64,000 nucleotides of DNA, from the NCBI GenBank assembly GCA_035560235.1, contig DATMAG010000008.1, forward strand, positions 3,537 to 67,536, read 5' to 3'. A program made the position numbers and the translations under genes. The notes under the pieces were generated by a model. That model had not been told where the DNA came from. It saw only the letters and a program-made list of their open reading frames with translations, and did not search any database. Positions 8,636 to 17,072 of the stretch are shown here, piece by piece; position 1 is the stretch's first letter; each line of letters begins with the position of its first letter. The stretch comes from DASRDU01 sp035560235. Its GTDB lineage: Bacteria; Acidobacteriota; Blastocatellia; RBC074.

Positions 8636-9541
8636 TCAGATTTCAAAATGCGTAAAGTTTCTGAACTCGTGAAAGCGCGCTTTGATCTCTTCCGGCGTCA
8701 GGCGGCGCAGCCGGTCGCAACTGAACTCCTCGACATTGAATGAGGCCATCACTGAACCGTAAATGATCGCCCGGCGCAGCGTGTGATCATCAATTTTGTC
8801 GGCCTGCGCCAGATAGCCGACAAAGCCTCCGGCAAAGCTGTCGCCCGCGCCGGTCGGATCGAAGACATCTTCAACCGGAAACGCCGGAGTCGCAAAGTAG
8901 GTATCTCTGGTAAAGAAGGCTGCACCGTACTCGCCGCGTTTGACGACGAGCATCTTCGGGCCGAGCGTCAGAATCTTTTTCGCAGCCCTGATCAGATTCG
9001 CTTCACCGGCCAGTTCGCGCGTTTCGGCGTCGTTGATGATCAGCGCATCAACGACGGCAACGGTTCTGAGCAGTTCCTCGCGCGAGTTCTCGATCCAGTA
9101 ATTCATCGTGTCCATCGCGACAAAACGACAATCCGACTGCTCGCGCACCTCGCGCTGCAGCGAGGGCAGGATGTTGGCGAGAAAGAGAAACGGCGTCCTG
9201 CGCTGCGCCTCGGTCAACTGCGGCTTGAAATCGGCAAAGACATTGAGGTCTGTCGCCAGCGTCTTCGCAGTGTTCAGGTCGTAGCCATATTCGCCAGCCC
9301 AGTGAAAGGTCTTGCCGCCCCTGATGCGCTGCAGGCTTTCGACATTGACTTTGCGTTCGTGAAAGACCGCTTCGTCCTCGGCGGTGAAATCCTCGCCAAT
9401 CACGGCGACGACCGAGACATCGGTGAAGAACGAGGCGGCAACCGAAAAGTGAGTGGCGGCTCCGCCCAGGCTGCGCTCGCGCACACCGAACGGCGTGCGC
9501 ACTGAATCAAGTGCGACAGATCCAACAACCAGTAATGACAT
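8636..9541 (-). CDS. PfkB-family sugar or nucleoside kinase
   Basis: The 301-residue protein begins at the ATG with AAGGAG 5 nt upstream; an in-frame ATG 13 codons earlier lacks one. It has the N-terminal PfkB signature (SLGGAATHFSVAAS) and the C-terminal active-site motif DPTGAGDSFAGGFVGY, whose aspartate is the catalytic base. 'VKRGEYGAAFF' is the usual preceding strand. The substrate is not determinable. The nearby methylthioadenosine phosphorylase releases adenine and a ribose phosphate, so a nucleoside or pentose substrate is possible. The gene follows a TPR protein gene with a 35-nt gap. Confidence 0.9.
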   Translation of the reverse strand: MSLLVVGSVALDSVRTPFGVRERSLGGAATHFSVAASFFTDVSVVAVIGEDFTAEDEAVFHERKVNVESLQRIRGGKTFHWAGEYGYDLNTAKTLATDLNVFADFKPQLTEAQRRTPFLFLANILPSLQREVREQSDCRFVAMDTMNYWIENSREELLRTVAVVDALIINDAETRELAGEANLIRAAKKILTLGPKMLVVKRGEYGAAFFTRDTYFATPAFPVEDVFDPTGAGDSFAGGFVGYLAQADKIDDHTLRRAIIYGSVMASFNVEEFSCDRLRRLTPEEIKARFHEFRNFTHFEI

Positions 9542-9576
9542 CCGGGCTCCTTGTGGTGTTACGGTGAGATGCGGGG

Positions 9577-10110
9577 TCAACCTTTATTGTTCGTCCTGCT
9601 GCCGGTCAGTTCATCCAGACGTTTCCTTGCCTCCTTGGTGAACCTGCTGTCAGCGAATTCTTTGGAGATTTTGCTGTAATACTCGATGGCCTTCTCCTTG
9701 TCGCCGCGCCGCTGATTGACCTCGCCCATCAGGAAGTAGACCTCGTCGAGCCGGGAAAAGGCCGGGTAAGTGTCGAGGATTTCCTGCAGCCGTCCCTCGA
9801 TCTGCTCGAGCCGTTTCAGCGTCGCCTGCTGGTCTGACTTGTCCAGCCTCTTTTTGAAGTAGAACCAGGCTGCTTCAAGGCTCTTGACCGACTGCTTCTC
9901 CAGTTCGGGATCGCGCGGAGCTGACACCTGCCCGCGTCCCGGCCCCTGCTGCGGCACAGCGGCAGCGGCCAGCGCCTTCGGCATCGGAATAACCGCGCAG
10001 GCTCCGGTCAGGCAGCGACCGTAACCCGCCAGTGTGCTGAGGCTCGCCAGAACCAGCGCGAGCATCAGCGGAATGAATGCGTCTGATTTCAACCTCATAG
10101 CAATAATCAT
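9577..10110 (-). CDS. Exported TPR protein, BamD/YfiO-like
   Basis: The 177-residue protein has an N-terminal hydrophobic segment (about 13-30). A TPR-like C-terminal region follows with 'LEQIEGRLQEILDTYPAFSR', 'VYFLMGEVNQRRGDKEKAIE' and 'YYSKISKEFADSRFTKEARK'. This resembles the tetratricopeptide part of BamD and related tol-pal proteins, but it is shorter than BamD and has no clear lipobox. 'CLTGAC' at about residues 33-38 is a possible disulphide or metal pair. It probably acts as a periplasmic scaffold. The start is uncertain between ATGs at 10110 and 10098. Confidence 0.7.
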   Translation of the reverse strand: MIIAMRLKSDAFIPLMLALVLASLSTLAGYGRCLTGACAVIPMPKALAAAAVPQQGPGRGQVSAPRDPELEKQSVKSLEAAWFYFKKRLDKSDQQATLKRLEQIEGRLQEILDTYPAFSRLDEVYFLMGEVNQRRGDKEKAIEYYSKISKEFADSRFTKEARKRLDELTGSRTNNKG

Positions 10111-10152
10111 GAGTCAGGCAAAAGCCGCAGCTCTCACCGCTTACGCTCCATC

Positions 10153-11025
10153 TCACTGCTCAAAATACCTGCCGATAATGGCCGACAATCTCTGCTTCGC
10201 CTCGTCGCTCACTGCCTGCGGGCTGGTCAGGATCGCGTGTTTGAGCGCCGAGCCGCATTTGCAGTTGCGCGGCTGCGCGGCCAGCAGGCGCGCGCCTTCG
10301 CGGATCAGCTTCTGCGCGCTGGCCGAGTTTTTGTTCAGATATTCGATGACCATTTCAACCGTCACCGCGTCGTGATCGGGATGCCAGCAGTCGTAATCGG
10401 TCACGAGCGCCAGCGTCACGTAACAGATTTCGGCCTCGCGCGCGAGTTTGGCTTCCTGCAGGTTGGTCATCCCGATGACATCCATGCCCCACTGCCGGTA
10501 CAGCCGCGACTCGGCCAGGGTCGAGAACGCCGGGCCTTCCATACACAGGTACGTCCCGCCGCGATGAAGCTTCAGCCCTTCGACTTTTGTCGCGGCTGAC
10601 GCCATCGTTTCAGCCAGATGATCGCAGATCGGATGCGCAAAGGTGATGTGCGCAACGATGCCATCGCCAAAGAAAGTCGAAACCCGTCCGCGCGTGCGGT
10701 CAAAGAACTGATCGGGAATGACAATGTCGGTCGGCGCATACTGCTGCTGCAGCGAGCCGACTGCCGAAGCTGAAATGATGCGTTCGACGCCGAGCAGTTT
10801 CATCGCATAGATGTTGGCGCGAAACGGCAGCTCGGTCGGCATCAGTTTGTGCCCGCGCCCGTGCCTCGCCAGGAATGCCACGCGCTGACCGTCGAGCGTG
10901 CCGATCAGAAAATTGTCCGAGGGTTTGCCGAAAGGGGTATCAATGCTGACTTCGGTCACTTCGGTCAGACCTTCCATGTTGTAAAGGCCGCTGCCACCGA
11001 TGATGCCGAGTTTTACCTGTTCCAT
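10153..11025 (-). CDS. mtnP: S-methyl-5'-thioadenosine phosphorylase
   Basis: The 290-residue enzyme cleaves methylthioadenosine with phosphate to adenine and methylthioribose-1-phosphate (methionine salvage). It shows 'KLGIIGGSGLYNMEGL', 'FLARHGRGHKLMPTELPFRA' (phosphate-binding), 'GTYLCMEGPAFSTLAES' and 'GMDVIGMTNLQEAKLAREAE' with the base-binding Asn/Met region and 'TDYDCWH'. The ATG has a strong GGAGGAGAAGG site. It agrees well with MTAP-family members, although inosine- or guanosine-preferring relatives exist. A local inverted repeat separates it from the parvulin gene upstream. Confidence 0.93.
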   Translation of the reverse strand: MEQVKLGIIGGSGLYNMEGLTEVTEVSIDTPFGKPSDNFLIGTLDGQRVAFLARHGRGHKLMPTELPFRANIYAMKLLGVERIISASAVGSLQQQYAPTDIVIPDQFFDRTRGRVSTFFGDGIVAHITFAHPICDHLAETMASAATKVEGLKLHRGGTYLCMEGPAFSTLAESRLYRQWGMDVIGMTNLQEAKLAREAEICYVTLALVTDYDCWHPDHDAVTVEMVIEYLNKNSASAQKLIREGARLLAAQPRNCKCGSALKHAILTSPQAVSDEAKQRLSAIIGRYFEQ

Positions 11026-11041
11026 TCCTTCTCCTCCTGTA

Positions 11042-11146
11042 AACAGTGGTCAGTGATTAGTGGTCAGTGGTCAGCAGCCCGCTTCACAATGCTCCCGTTC
11101 AAAATCCACCACCTGACCTTCTGACCACTGACTACTGACCACTGTT
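11042..11146. repeat. GGTCAGT-word inverted repeat
   Basis: Left arm 11042-11067 and right arm 11121-11146 are reverse complements at 23 of 26 positions. Both are built from repeated copies of the word (A/G)GTGGTCAGT. The structure fills the gap between the parvulin and mtnP genes, which run in the same direction, so it could form a large hairpin in the intergenic mRNA. Confidence 0.85.
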
Positions 11147-11151
11147 CTGAC

Positions 11152-12381
11152 TTACTTTTTGTCGGAACCGCCGCCCTGTGTGAGCGGAGCCATGCGTCCG
11201 CCGGGGCCGCTGCCGAGTTTCGGCAACTGCATTTCACCTCCGCCCGCCACGTTGATCGGGAAGTCTTCAGGCGCCTTGATCTGGAATTTCAGCGTTGTAT
11301 CTTCAAGCGCGCGCTGAACCTTCTTCTGAGTCAGCATCTGCTCAACACCTTCAGCATCTCTGGTGCTGAAGAGAATGTGGCGGGCGCGCACCTCTTCCTC
11401 AGGCCCCTGAGCGGCGGGCTTGTCCGCAGGCTTGCCGTCAGGTGACGGGCTGGCGGCAGGCTTCGGATCAGGTTTCTTCATCCGGCGCTCTTCGAGTTTG
11501 ATGATGTGCCAGCCGAACTGTGTCTTGACAAGGCCGCTGGTTTCACCCGGCTTGAGCGCGAAGGCCGCATCAGAAAATTCCTTGACCATCTTTTCTCTGG
11601 TGAACCAGCCGAGGTCGCCGCCTTCAGCGGCTGAGCCGTCGCCGGAAAACTCTTTGGCGAGGGCGGCAAAGTCCTCACCTTTTTTCACGCGCGCCAGGAC
11701 GTCTTCAGCCTGTTTTTTGATCTTGTCAGGATCGGCTTCAGGATGTTCGGCGCGATATTTTTTGATCTCTTCGTCTGTTACCTTGAACTTCTCTTCCAGA
11801 GTCCTTGAATACTCGTTGGCGAGCATATTGGCCCGCTGGATTTTGAGTCTGAGCGGCAGGGTGCCGTTCTTGTCGAGGCCGGCCTTGCGGGCGCGTTCGG
11901 CGCGCACCTTCATTTCAGCCCACTGATCCTTGAGCGCGTCGGTCTCTTCGGGAGTTGGCGCCGGCAGGTTCTTCGGCCTGATCGCCTTGTTGTCGGCCTC
12001 AAAGTCCTTCTGGTGCGCGGCGAAGTAAGCATCCTTCTCCTGCTTCGGCACCTCGCTCTGCGGATTCAGCTTCTGCTCTTCGCTGGCCAGCAGGATTTCG
12101 GTCTGAATCGCCAGTTTGCGCTGGATGTCATCCCTTTTATCAATCCCTTCGGCCTGTGCGGCAGAAGCGAGCGCAAACATCTTCTTGAACTGTTCGATGA
12201 ACTGCTTGCGCTGATCCTTGCTTTCCCTGAGCTGAAGCTGGTACATGCGTGGCAGCGTTTCAGCCACCGCCGAGAGTTCCTGCACGCTGATGGTGTTGAA
12301 TTCCTTCGAGCGGCAGGACTGCGCGATGACAAGCACCGCGACAAGCAGAAACAGGACAACGATACTACTGATCTTTTTCAA
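11152..12381 (-). CDS. Parvulin-type peptidyl-prolyl isomerase lipoprotein (SurA/PrsA-like)
   Basis: The 409-residue protein starts at a TTG that has GAGGAG 6 nt upstream; no ATG fits. An N-terminal hydrophobic segment ends in VIAQSC, an acceptable though atypical lipobox, so it is probably membrane-anchored. A helical chaperone region (about 35-205) is followed by a PpiC rotamase domain (about 205-310) with 'FAALAKEFSGDGSAAEGGDL', 'GWFTREKMVKEFSDAAFAL' and 'TQFGWHIIKLEER'. A proline-rich linker and a Gly-rich tail complete it. It should help fold exported proteins, as SurA or PrsA do. It follows the MeaB fusion gene in the same direction. Confidence 0.9.
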   Translation of the reverse strand: MKKISSIVVLFLLVAVLVIAQSCRSKEFNTISVQELSAVAETLPRMYQLQLRESKDQRKQFIEQFKKMFALASAAQAEGIDKRDDIQRKLAIQTEILLASEEQKLNPQSEVPKQEKDAYFAAHQKDFEADNKAIRPKNLPAPTPEETDALKDQWAEMKVRAERARKAGLDKNGTLPLRLKIQRANMLANEYSRTLEEKFKVTDEEIKKYRAEHPEADPDKIKKQAEDVLARVKKGEDFAALAKEFSGDGSAAEGGDLGWFTREKMVKEFSDAAFALKPGETSGLVKTQFGWHIIKLEERRMKKPDPKPAASPSPDGKPADKPAAQGPEEEVRARHILFSTRDAEGVEQMLTQKKVQRALEDTTLKFQIKAPEDFPINVAGGGEMQLPKLGSGPGGRMAPLTQGGGSDKK

Positions 12382-12471
12382 GAGACTCTCCTCGCTGAAA
12401 ACAATGCTGTGTGAAGCGTCACAAGTGGCTGGTGAAAAACCGGCAGCAGATCAGGCTGCGATTCAGGCTTT

Positions 12472-13887
12472 TCAGTGTTCATTCTTCACGGATCTTTCGG
12501 TCAGTTCGACCAGCACGCCACCGGTGCTGGCCGGGTGAATAAAGGCGACAAGATGCCCGCCTGCGCCGGGACGTGGCTGTTCGTCAATCAGGCGGATGCC
12601 GCGAGCCCTGAGCTGCGCGAGCTTTGCGCTGATGTCCTCAACTTCAACGCAGACGTGATGCAGACCGGGGCCGCGCCGGGCGAGAAACTTTCCGACCGGA
12701 GTTTCGGCCCCGGTCGCTTCAAGCAGTTCAATCCGGCTTTCGCCAAGCGGGAGCATCGCCACGCGCACTCCCTGATCCTCGACGACTTCAATCTCCTTCA
12801 GTTCCAGCCCCAGTCCGTCGCGCCAGAAATTCAGGGCTTCGTCAATTGAACTGACGGCGACTCCGAGGTGCTCGACTCTGGTGGTGCTTGCGGCGGGGCT
12901 GGATTCGGATGCTGTGATCTGATGGGTCTGATTCATCCTGCCGATGATTTCCTCAACGATGCTGTAGGGATCACGCTGCCGCGAAGCAACTTCGGCGGCC
13001 AGATCCTGAAGGGTTCTTCCATTGAGCGACTCGCTGAGCGCGAGCCTGAGCAGCCGCTCGCGCAGCAGTTCGGCAATCCGGGTTTCAGCCACTGCCTGAC
13101 GGCGCTCAAACGATGTGTGATGCTCGCGACGGAATGCCGCATAGTCTTCAATCGCAGCAGCAAATTCAGCAATCCCGCGATTCTCGGGGGCGACTGTCCG
13201 GACTATCGGAGGCTTCCATCCGTCAGGCCGCGCGGTCATTTCAAGCAGCATCATCAACTCACGCTCAGTTCGCTCGACGCCCTCACGCTCGGCCTTGTTG
13301 ATGACAAAGATGTCGCCGATCTCCATAATCCCGGCTTTAATCGCCTGAATATCATCGCCCATCCCTGGCACAAGTACAACCACCGAGACATCGGCGGCTT
13401 TGACGACATCCACCTCGTCCTGGCCGACGCCGACAGTTTCGACCAGCACCCGGTCGTATCCGGCGGCTTCGAGCACGGCCACCGCGTCAACCGTCGCCCG
13501 CGCCAGCCCGCCCAGATTGCCGCGCGTCGCCATCGAACGAATGAACACTTTCGGATCAGTCGCGAGCGCCTGCATCCGAATCCGGTCGCCGAGCAGCGCG
13601 CCTCCTGAAAAGGGGCTGGATGGATCAACCGCGACGATGCCGACCGTCTTGTCCTGCGAACGGTAATGGAGCGCGAGTTTGTCAACGAGCGATGATTTGC
13701 CAGCGCCTGGCGCACCGGTCAGGCCAATGATGAGGCCGCGCTCCTCGCGTTCAGCCGTCTCTCTGAAGAGCGCCTTGAGAATTTCAGCCGCGCCTGGTGT
13801 GTCGTTTTCGATCTGCGAAATCGCACGCGCAACTGCGCGCGGATCGCCACTGAGAATTTTTTCGATCTGAGCCTGTGGAGAAGCCAT
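12472..13887 (-). CDS. MeaB GTPase fused to methylmalonyl-CoA epimerase
   Basis: The 471-residue protein joins two partners of one pathway. Residues 1-320 are a MeaB/ArgK-type G3E GTPase: Walker A GAPGAGKS (58-65), 'VDPSSPFSGGALLGDRIRMQ', 'ETVGVGQDEVDVV' and the base-specific 'VINKAE'. It protects and reloads methylmalonyl-CoA mutase with cobalamin. After a Ser/Ala/Thr-rich linker (about 325-340) comes a VOC-fold epimerase, with 'VEHLGVAVSSIDEALNFW', 'GPGLHHVCVEVEDI' (metal-binding His) and 'HPASTGGVLVELTE' (metal-binding Glu). It converts (S)- to (R)-methylmalonyl-CoA. The mutase itself is not in the window. I used the ATG at 13887, since the upstream in-frame start is a TTG. Confidence 0.93.
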   Translation of the reverse strand: MASPQAQIEKILSGDPRAVARAISQIENDTPGAAEILKALFRETAEREERGLIIGLTGAPGAGKSSLVDKLALHYRSQDKTVGIVAVDPSSPFSGGALLGDRIRMQALATDPKVFIRSMATRGNLGGLARATVDAVAVLEAAGYDRVLVETVGVGQDEVDVVKAADVSVVVLVPGMGDDIQAIKAGIMEIGDIFVINKAEREGVERTERELMMLLEMTARPDGWKPPIVRTVAPENRGIAEFAAAIEDYAAFRREHHTSFERRQAVAETRIAELLRERLLRLALSESLNGRTLQDLAAEVASRQRDPYSIVEEIIGRMNQTHQITASESSPAASTTRVEHLGVAVSSIDEALNFWRDGLGLELKEIEVVEDQGVRVAMLPLGESRIELLEATGAETPVGKFLARRGPGLHHVCVEVEDISAKLAQLRARGIRLIDEQPRPGAGGHLVAFIHPASTGGVLVELTERSVKNEH

Positions 13888-14200
13888 CAACAATCAGAAT
13901 AAGAACCTGCGTGAACAATCTTTTGCCCATCGGTCGTGGATCACTGCCCCCTGCGCGGCCAGGCGTCAGCAGGGCTGGAAAGTAAATATAGCTGCAAATC
14001 CCCGCTAATTCCACGCCCGGCAGGAACACGGATCAATTCGGAACCGGAGACCGGCCGTGACGTTTTTACAACGGCGAAGACAGTCTGCCGCAACAGACTC
14101 CCTGGAAAACAGAGAGCAATGGGTCTGTATCAGTAACAGATTGCGAACCCGTCGCGATTATGCCTGACAGACAAGCCACGAACGATAACAGGTGATCAGC
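13888..14200. other. Intergenic region between divergent genes
   Basis: About 310 bp separate the MeaB fusion (minus) and the DUF5658 gene (plus). It should hold both promoters, but I see no confident promoter hexamers, RNA gene or repeat. Confidence 0.5.
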
Positions 14201-14515
14201 ATGCAACAGGTAGCAGCTCTTTTTCTTCTCAACGCCTTTGACGCCGGGATGACGCTTTTCTGGGTAAAGAAAGGGATTGCGGAAGAGGCCAATCAGTTTA
14301 TGAATTATCTGCTGATGCAGAACGGGGCTGCCTCTTTTCTGGTCTTCAAGATTGCCATCGGCCTGCTTGCGGCGGTCTGTTTTTACCGATGGGCGCACCT
14401 GCCCGCGGCGCGGCTGGGTCTGAAAATCGCGCTGGGCGTCTACTGCGTGATTTTCGCCATTCACATCTTCATCGGAGCGCTGGCCTGCGGGGCCGTGACG
14501 TGGCTGGGATTTTAG
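14201..14515 (+). CDS. DUF5658-like small integral membrane protein
   Basis: The 104-residue protein has AGGTGA 6 nt before the ATG; an in-frame GTG at 14192 is less likely. Three or four membrane segments are visible (about 3-22, 40-60, 72-95). 'LNAFDAGMTLFWVKKGIAEE' followed by 'ANQFMNYLL' is the hallmark of DUF5658 proteins, in which a conserved Asp lies in the first helix. Function is unknown. It is transcribed alone and ends at a strong terminator. Confidence 0.75.
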   Translation: MQQVAALFLLNAFDAGMTLFWVKKGIAEEANQFMNYLLMQNGAASFLVFKIAIGLLAAVCFYRWAHLPAARLGLKIALGVYCVIFAIHIFIGALACGAVTWLGF

Positions 14516-14536
14516 AAAGCTGAAAAGAGGGTAATC

Positions 14537-14572
14537 AACGAAAAGGCAGACCGTCTGGTCTGCCTTTTCGTT
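14537..14572. terminator. Bidirectional terminator between convergent genes
   Basis: AACGAAAAGGCAGACC pairs perfectly over 16 bp with GGTCTGCCTTTTCGTT around a GTCT loop. It lies between the DUF5658 gene and the convergent PDZ protein gene and can serve both. Confidence 0.88.
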
Positions 14573-14596
14573 TCTCCAGAAGCTGCTGGGTGTGAA

Positions 14597-16138
14597 TCAG
14601 TGCGGCAGCACAACCTTCACCTGTTCCCGCTGCCGCGTCACAATCATTTCAATCGGATCCCCGCTGCTCGCGCTCTCATCCAGCACCTTCACCAGCGAAT
14701 TCAGATCTCTGATCTCTTTGCCGCTGACTTTGACAATGACATCACCTGCCGCCAGACCGGCCTTCGCGGCGCGGCTGCCAGCATTCACAGTCCTTACCAG
14801 CAGATCGCCCGGCGTTGCAAACCAGGCTTTCAACTGTGAGGTCAGCGGTTCGGATTCAACCTCGAATCCGTACAGAACCCTGAGCCTGACATCAGGCGGG
14901 GCCGTTCCAAAAAGCCTCTCCACGATGCTCCGCATCACGCCGACTCTGGCTTCATACTCTTTGCGATAGGGATCGGTCGGAGGAATGGCCCGGAGTTTCT
15001 CCTCCATCTGCGTCAGTTTCTCTCTGAGCGCCTTGATCTGTCTGGCCGGAGTCGGCCCCGGCGCAAGCATCAGCTTTGCCTGAAGCACTTTGTACTCATT
15101 GCCGCGCTTGACCTGAAGCGTGATTTCGCTGTCAGCCGGAAGCTGCCTGAGCGTATCGCCAAGCTGCGCCAGATTGTTGATGCGCCGTCCGCTGACTCTG
15201 AGCAGAATATCCGACATCTGAACTCCGGCGGCTTCCGCCGGACTGTCCGGGATCACCCCGTCAATGCGCACGCCCGGCTCAAAGACCGGCGTCTGCTGCC
15301 GCACCTTCGCACCCGCAGCCCTGATCGGGCGCATCGTCAGATCAGCCCCGGTGGCTCCGAGCCAGCCGTTGGCGATGCTGTCGTTGGCCCTGACAATCGC
15401 CTGAGCCAGATTGACGACCCGCGTGATCGGATAGACGAGATGATTGCCGTCGCCACTCGCGTCATAAACCGCAATCCCGAAAACGGCGTTGTCTCCGACC
15501 ATCACCACGCTCCCATCCTGAACCTGTGTCAGTTCAGGTCTGGTCAGGTAGTAGATCGGCGTTCTGGGATTGTAGCGAAAGTCGTTGACCGCTCGGGTCA
15601 GGCTGCAGGCCGGGCTTTCGATGCGTGGCCGCAGCATCATAATGTTCGGACTCGGCCTGAGGCGCGGGTTGAAGCCGTACAGCGTAGTCGCGCCGCGGAC
15701 CGGCAGGGCGGAGGATTCGGCCAGCGCCGGGGCCTTGAAAACTCCCTTTTCAACCTTCAGGACGCACAGCCCGGTCACTGTATCCATACCGATGAAGCTG
15801 GCCGGAAACTGCGGACTGGTTGCGGTGTAAACGACGACCTCCTGCGGCGGATTTTCAGGCGTCACCCCCGAAAGTCTGGCCACGACATACCCCTGATCGT
15901 CAATCACCACGCCGAGCGTGATGTTGGTTGACTGCATCAGCGGCAGCGGCTCGCCATCCAGCGTGGCGATGTTTTCAGCCTGGCCAAGCTGCCGGACGAT
16001 ATCTATGCGCTGCGACACATAGACCACTCCCGCAGGCATTTTCGCCAGACTGAGCCGACGCGGCTGCGGAGTCTGGGCGGCTATCACAGCAGCCAGCGCG
16101 ATGATCCAGAAACAGAATGTGATGCCTTTCAAGCCCAT
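14597..16138 (-). CDS. HtrA/DegP-like PDZ protein lacking the catalytic triad
   Basis: The roughly 513-residue exported protein has a signal peptide ending in 'AAVIAAQ'. A trypsin-like domain follows (about 30-250), then a first PDZ (about 255-350, 'DSPAEAAGVQMSDILLRVSG'), a charged coiled segment (about 355-395) and a C-terminal PDZ ('AAKAGLAAGDVIVKVSG'). In HtrA proteases the His lies in 'TNxHVV', the Asp in 'DLAVLK' and the Ser in 'GNSGG'. Here these positions read 'VVARLSGV', 'GLCVLKV' and 'VQDGSVVMVG', so all three are replaced. It is probably an adaptor or chaperone rather than a protease. It is third in an operon with sigma and anti-sigma genes. The start is uncertain (ATG 16138 or GTG 16159). 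Confidence 0.85.
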   Translation of the reverse strand: MGLKGITFCFWIIALAAVIAAQTPQPRRLSLAKMPAGVVYVSQRIDIVRQLGQAENIATLDGEPLPLMQSTNITLGVVIDDQGYVVARLSGVTPENPPQEVVVYTATSPQFPASFIGMDTVTGLCVLKVEKGVFKAPALAESSALPVRGATTLYGFNPRLRPSPNIMMLRPRIESPACSLTRAVNDFRYNPRTPIYYLTRPELTQVQDGSVVMVGDNAVFGIAVYDASGDGNHLVYPITRVVNLAQAIVRANDSIANGWLGATGADLTMRPIRAAGAKVRQQTPVFEPGVRIDGVIPDSPAEAAGVQMSDILLRVSGRRINNLAQLGDTLRQLPADSEITLQVKRGNEYKVLQAKLMLAPGPTPARQIKALREKLTQMEEKLRAIPPTDPYRKEYEARVGVMRSIVERLFGTAPPDVRLRVLYGFEVESEPLTSQLKAWFATPGDLLVRTVNAGSRAAKAGLAAGDVIVKVSGKEIRDLNSLVKVLDESASSGDPIEMIVTRQREQVKVVLPH

Positions 16139-16207
16139 CTTCAAAATGATCACAGCCACAATCCCGCAGACTGCGTTCCAGCCCCGGCAGCCCTCACCAC
16201 TCGTTGA

Positions 16208-16948
16208 TTAAAAGACGGCCTGAACCGGGCGCGGCGTCGTATCAACTGCCACCACCGCCGGCTGCCCGCCAAAGCTGACTTCGTGAACGGCCACGCGCTG
16301 AACGCCCCTTGAACTGCGCACCAGAATCTGATGAGTGGTCGCGACTTCGTCATTCACGACCTGCTTCGGCGGCCAGAGATCAGGACTCTCAGAAGCCTTC
16401 AGTTCCTTCCGGTGCGTGCTGGCCAGCTGCAGCCCGCTGTTTCTGACGGCATACCTGGTCTTACCGGGGGCCGCAGGAGCCGGGCTGACCCTGTCCGCCG
16501 GTGGAGCCGTTACGACAGCCGGTGTCGGGTCGGACGGCACAGTCCTCATCGCTGCAATATTGTTATCTGACGGCTGACCAGACGTTGAATTATTGTTTCT
16601 GACCAGCCAGACCGTTGAAAGCGTCACGACCAGAGCGACCGCAGCCATCGCTGACGCCGCCTGCCCCCAGGAAAATGAAAGCTTCCAGAAGTCAGTGAAA
16701 AAACCCAGCCCGCCACGCGGAGCAGCCTGCGCCGCCTTCGCCTGAGCGAGGCGCGCGCGAAGGCGAAAATCGAAGTCGTTCGGAACCTGGATGCGGGGCG
16801 CGCCATTCATCAGCGCAAACAGAGCTGTCATCTGAGCTGCGTAATCACCACAGCTCTGACAACTGGCCAGATGATGAGTCACATTCCCGCTGAACGGCTC
16901 GCGTGGTGAGGAAGCATCTATCGCCGCTCGAATGTTCTGACAATTCAT
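16208..16948 (-). CDS. Anti-sigma factor with N-terminal zinc finger
   Basis: The 246-residue protein begins at the ATG with GGAG 9 nt upstream. Its N-terminus carries a zf-HC2 site (NVTHHLASCQSCGDYAA; H...CxxC), the zinc-binding anti-sigma module that holds ECF sigma factors. One membrane segment (about 105-125) follows, then a proline- and alanine-rich periplasmic region to the C-terminus. It directly follows an ECF sigma gene and precedes the PDZ protein, the same order as rpoE-rseA-degS/mucD loci. It probably keeps the sigma factor at the inner membrane until an envelope signal releases it. Confidence 0.88.
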   Translation of the reverse strand: MNCQNIRAAIDASSPREPFSGNVTHHLASCQSCGDYAAQMTALFALMNGAPRIQVPNDFDFRLRARLAQAKAAQAAPRGGLGFFTDFWKLSFSWGQAASAMAAVALVVTLSTVWLVRNNNSTSGQPSDNNIAAMRTVPSDPTPAVVTAPPADRVSPAPAAPGKTRYAVRNSGLQLASTHRKELKASESPDLWPPKQVVNDEVATTHQILVRSSRGVQRVAVHEVSFGGQPAVVAVDTTPRPVQAVF

Positions 16949-17072
16949 TGCCGGGTCTCCGTAAAAATATAAGTTCAAAAACAAGCGGGGAAGAGATCTG
17001 CCGCCGGACTTCCCGGCAGCAGCGGGGCAATCAGGCAGGATCGTGACGACGGGGACAGATCCTGCCAAAACA

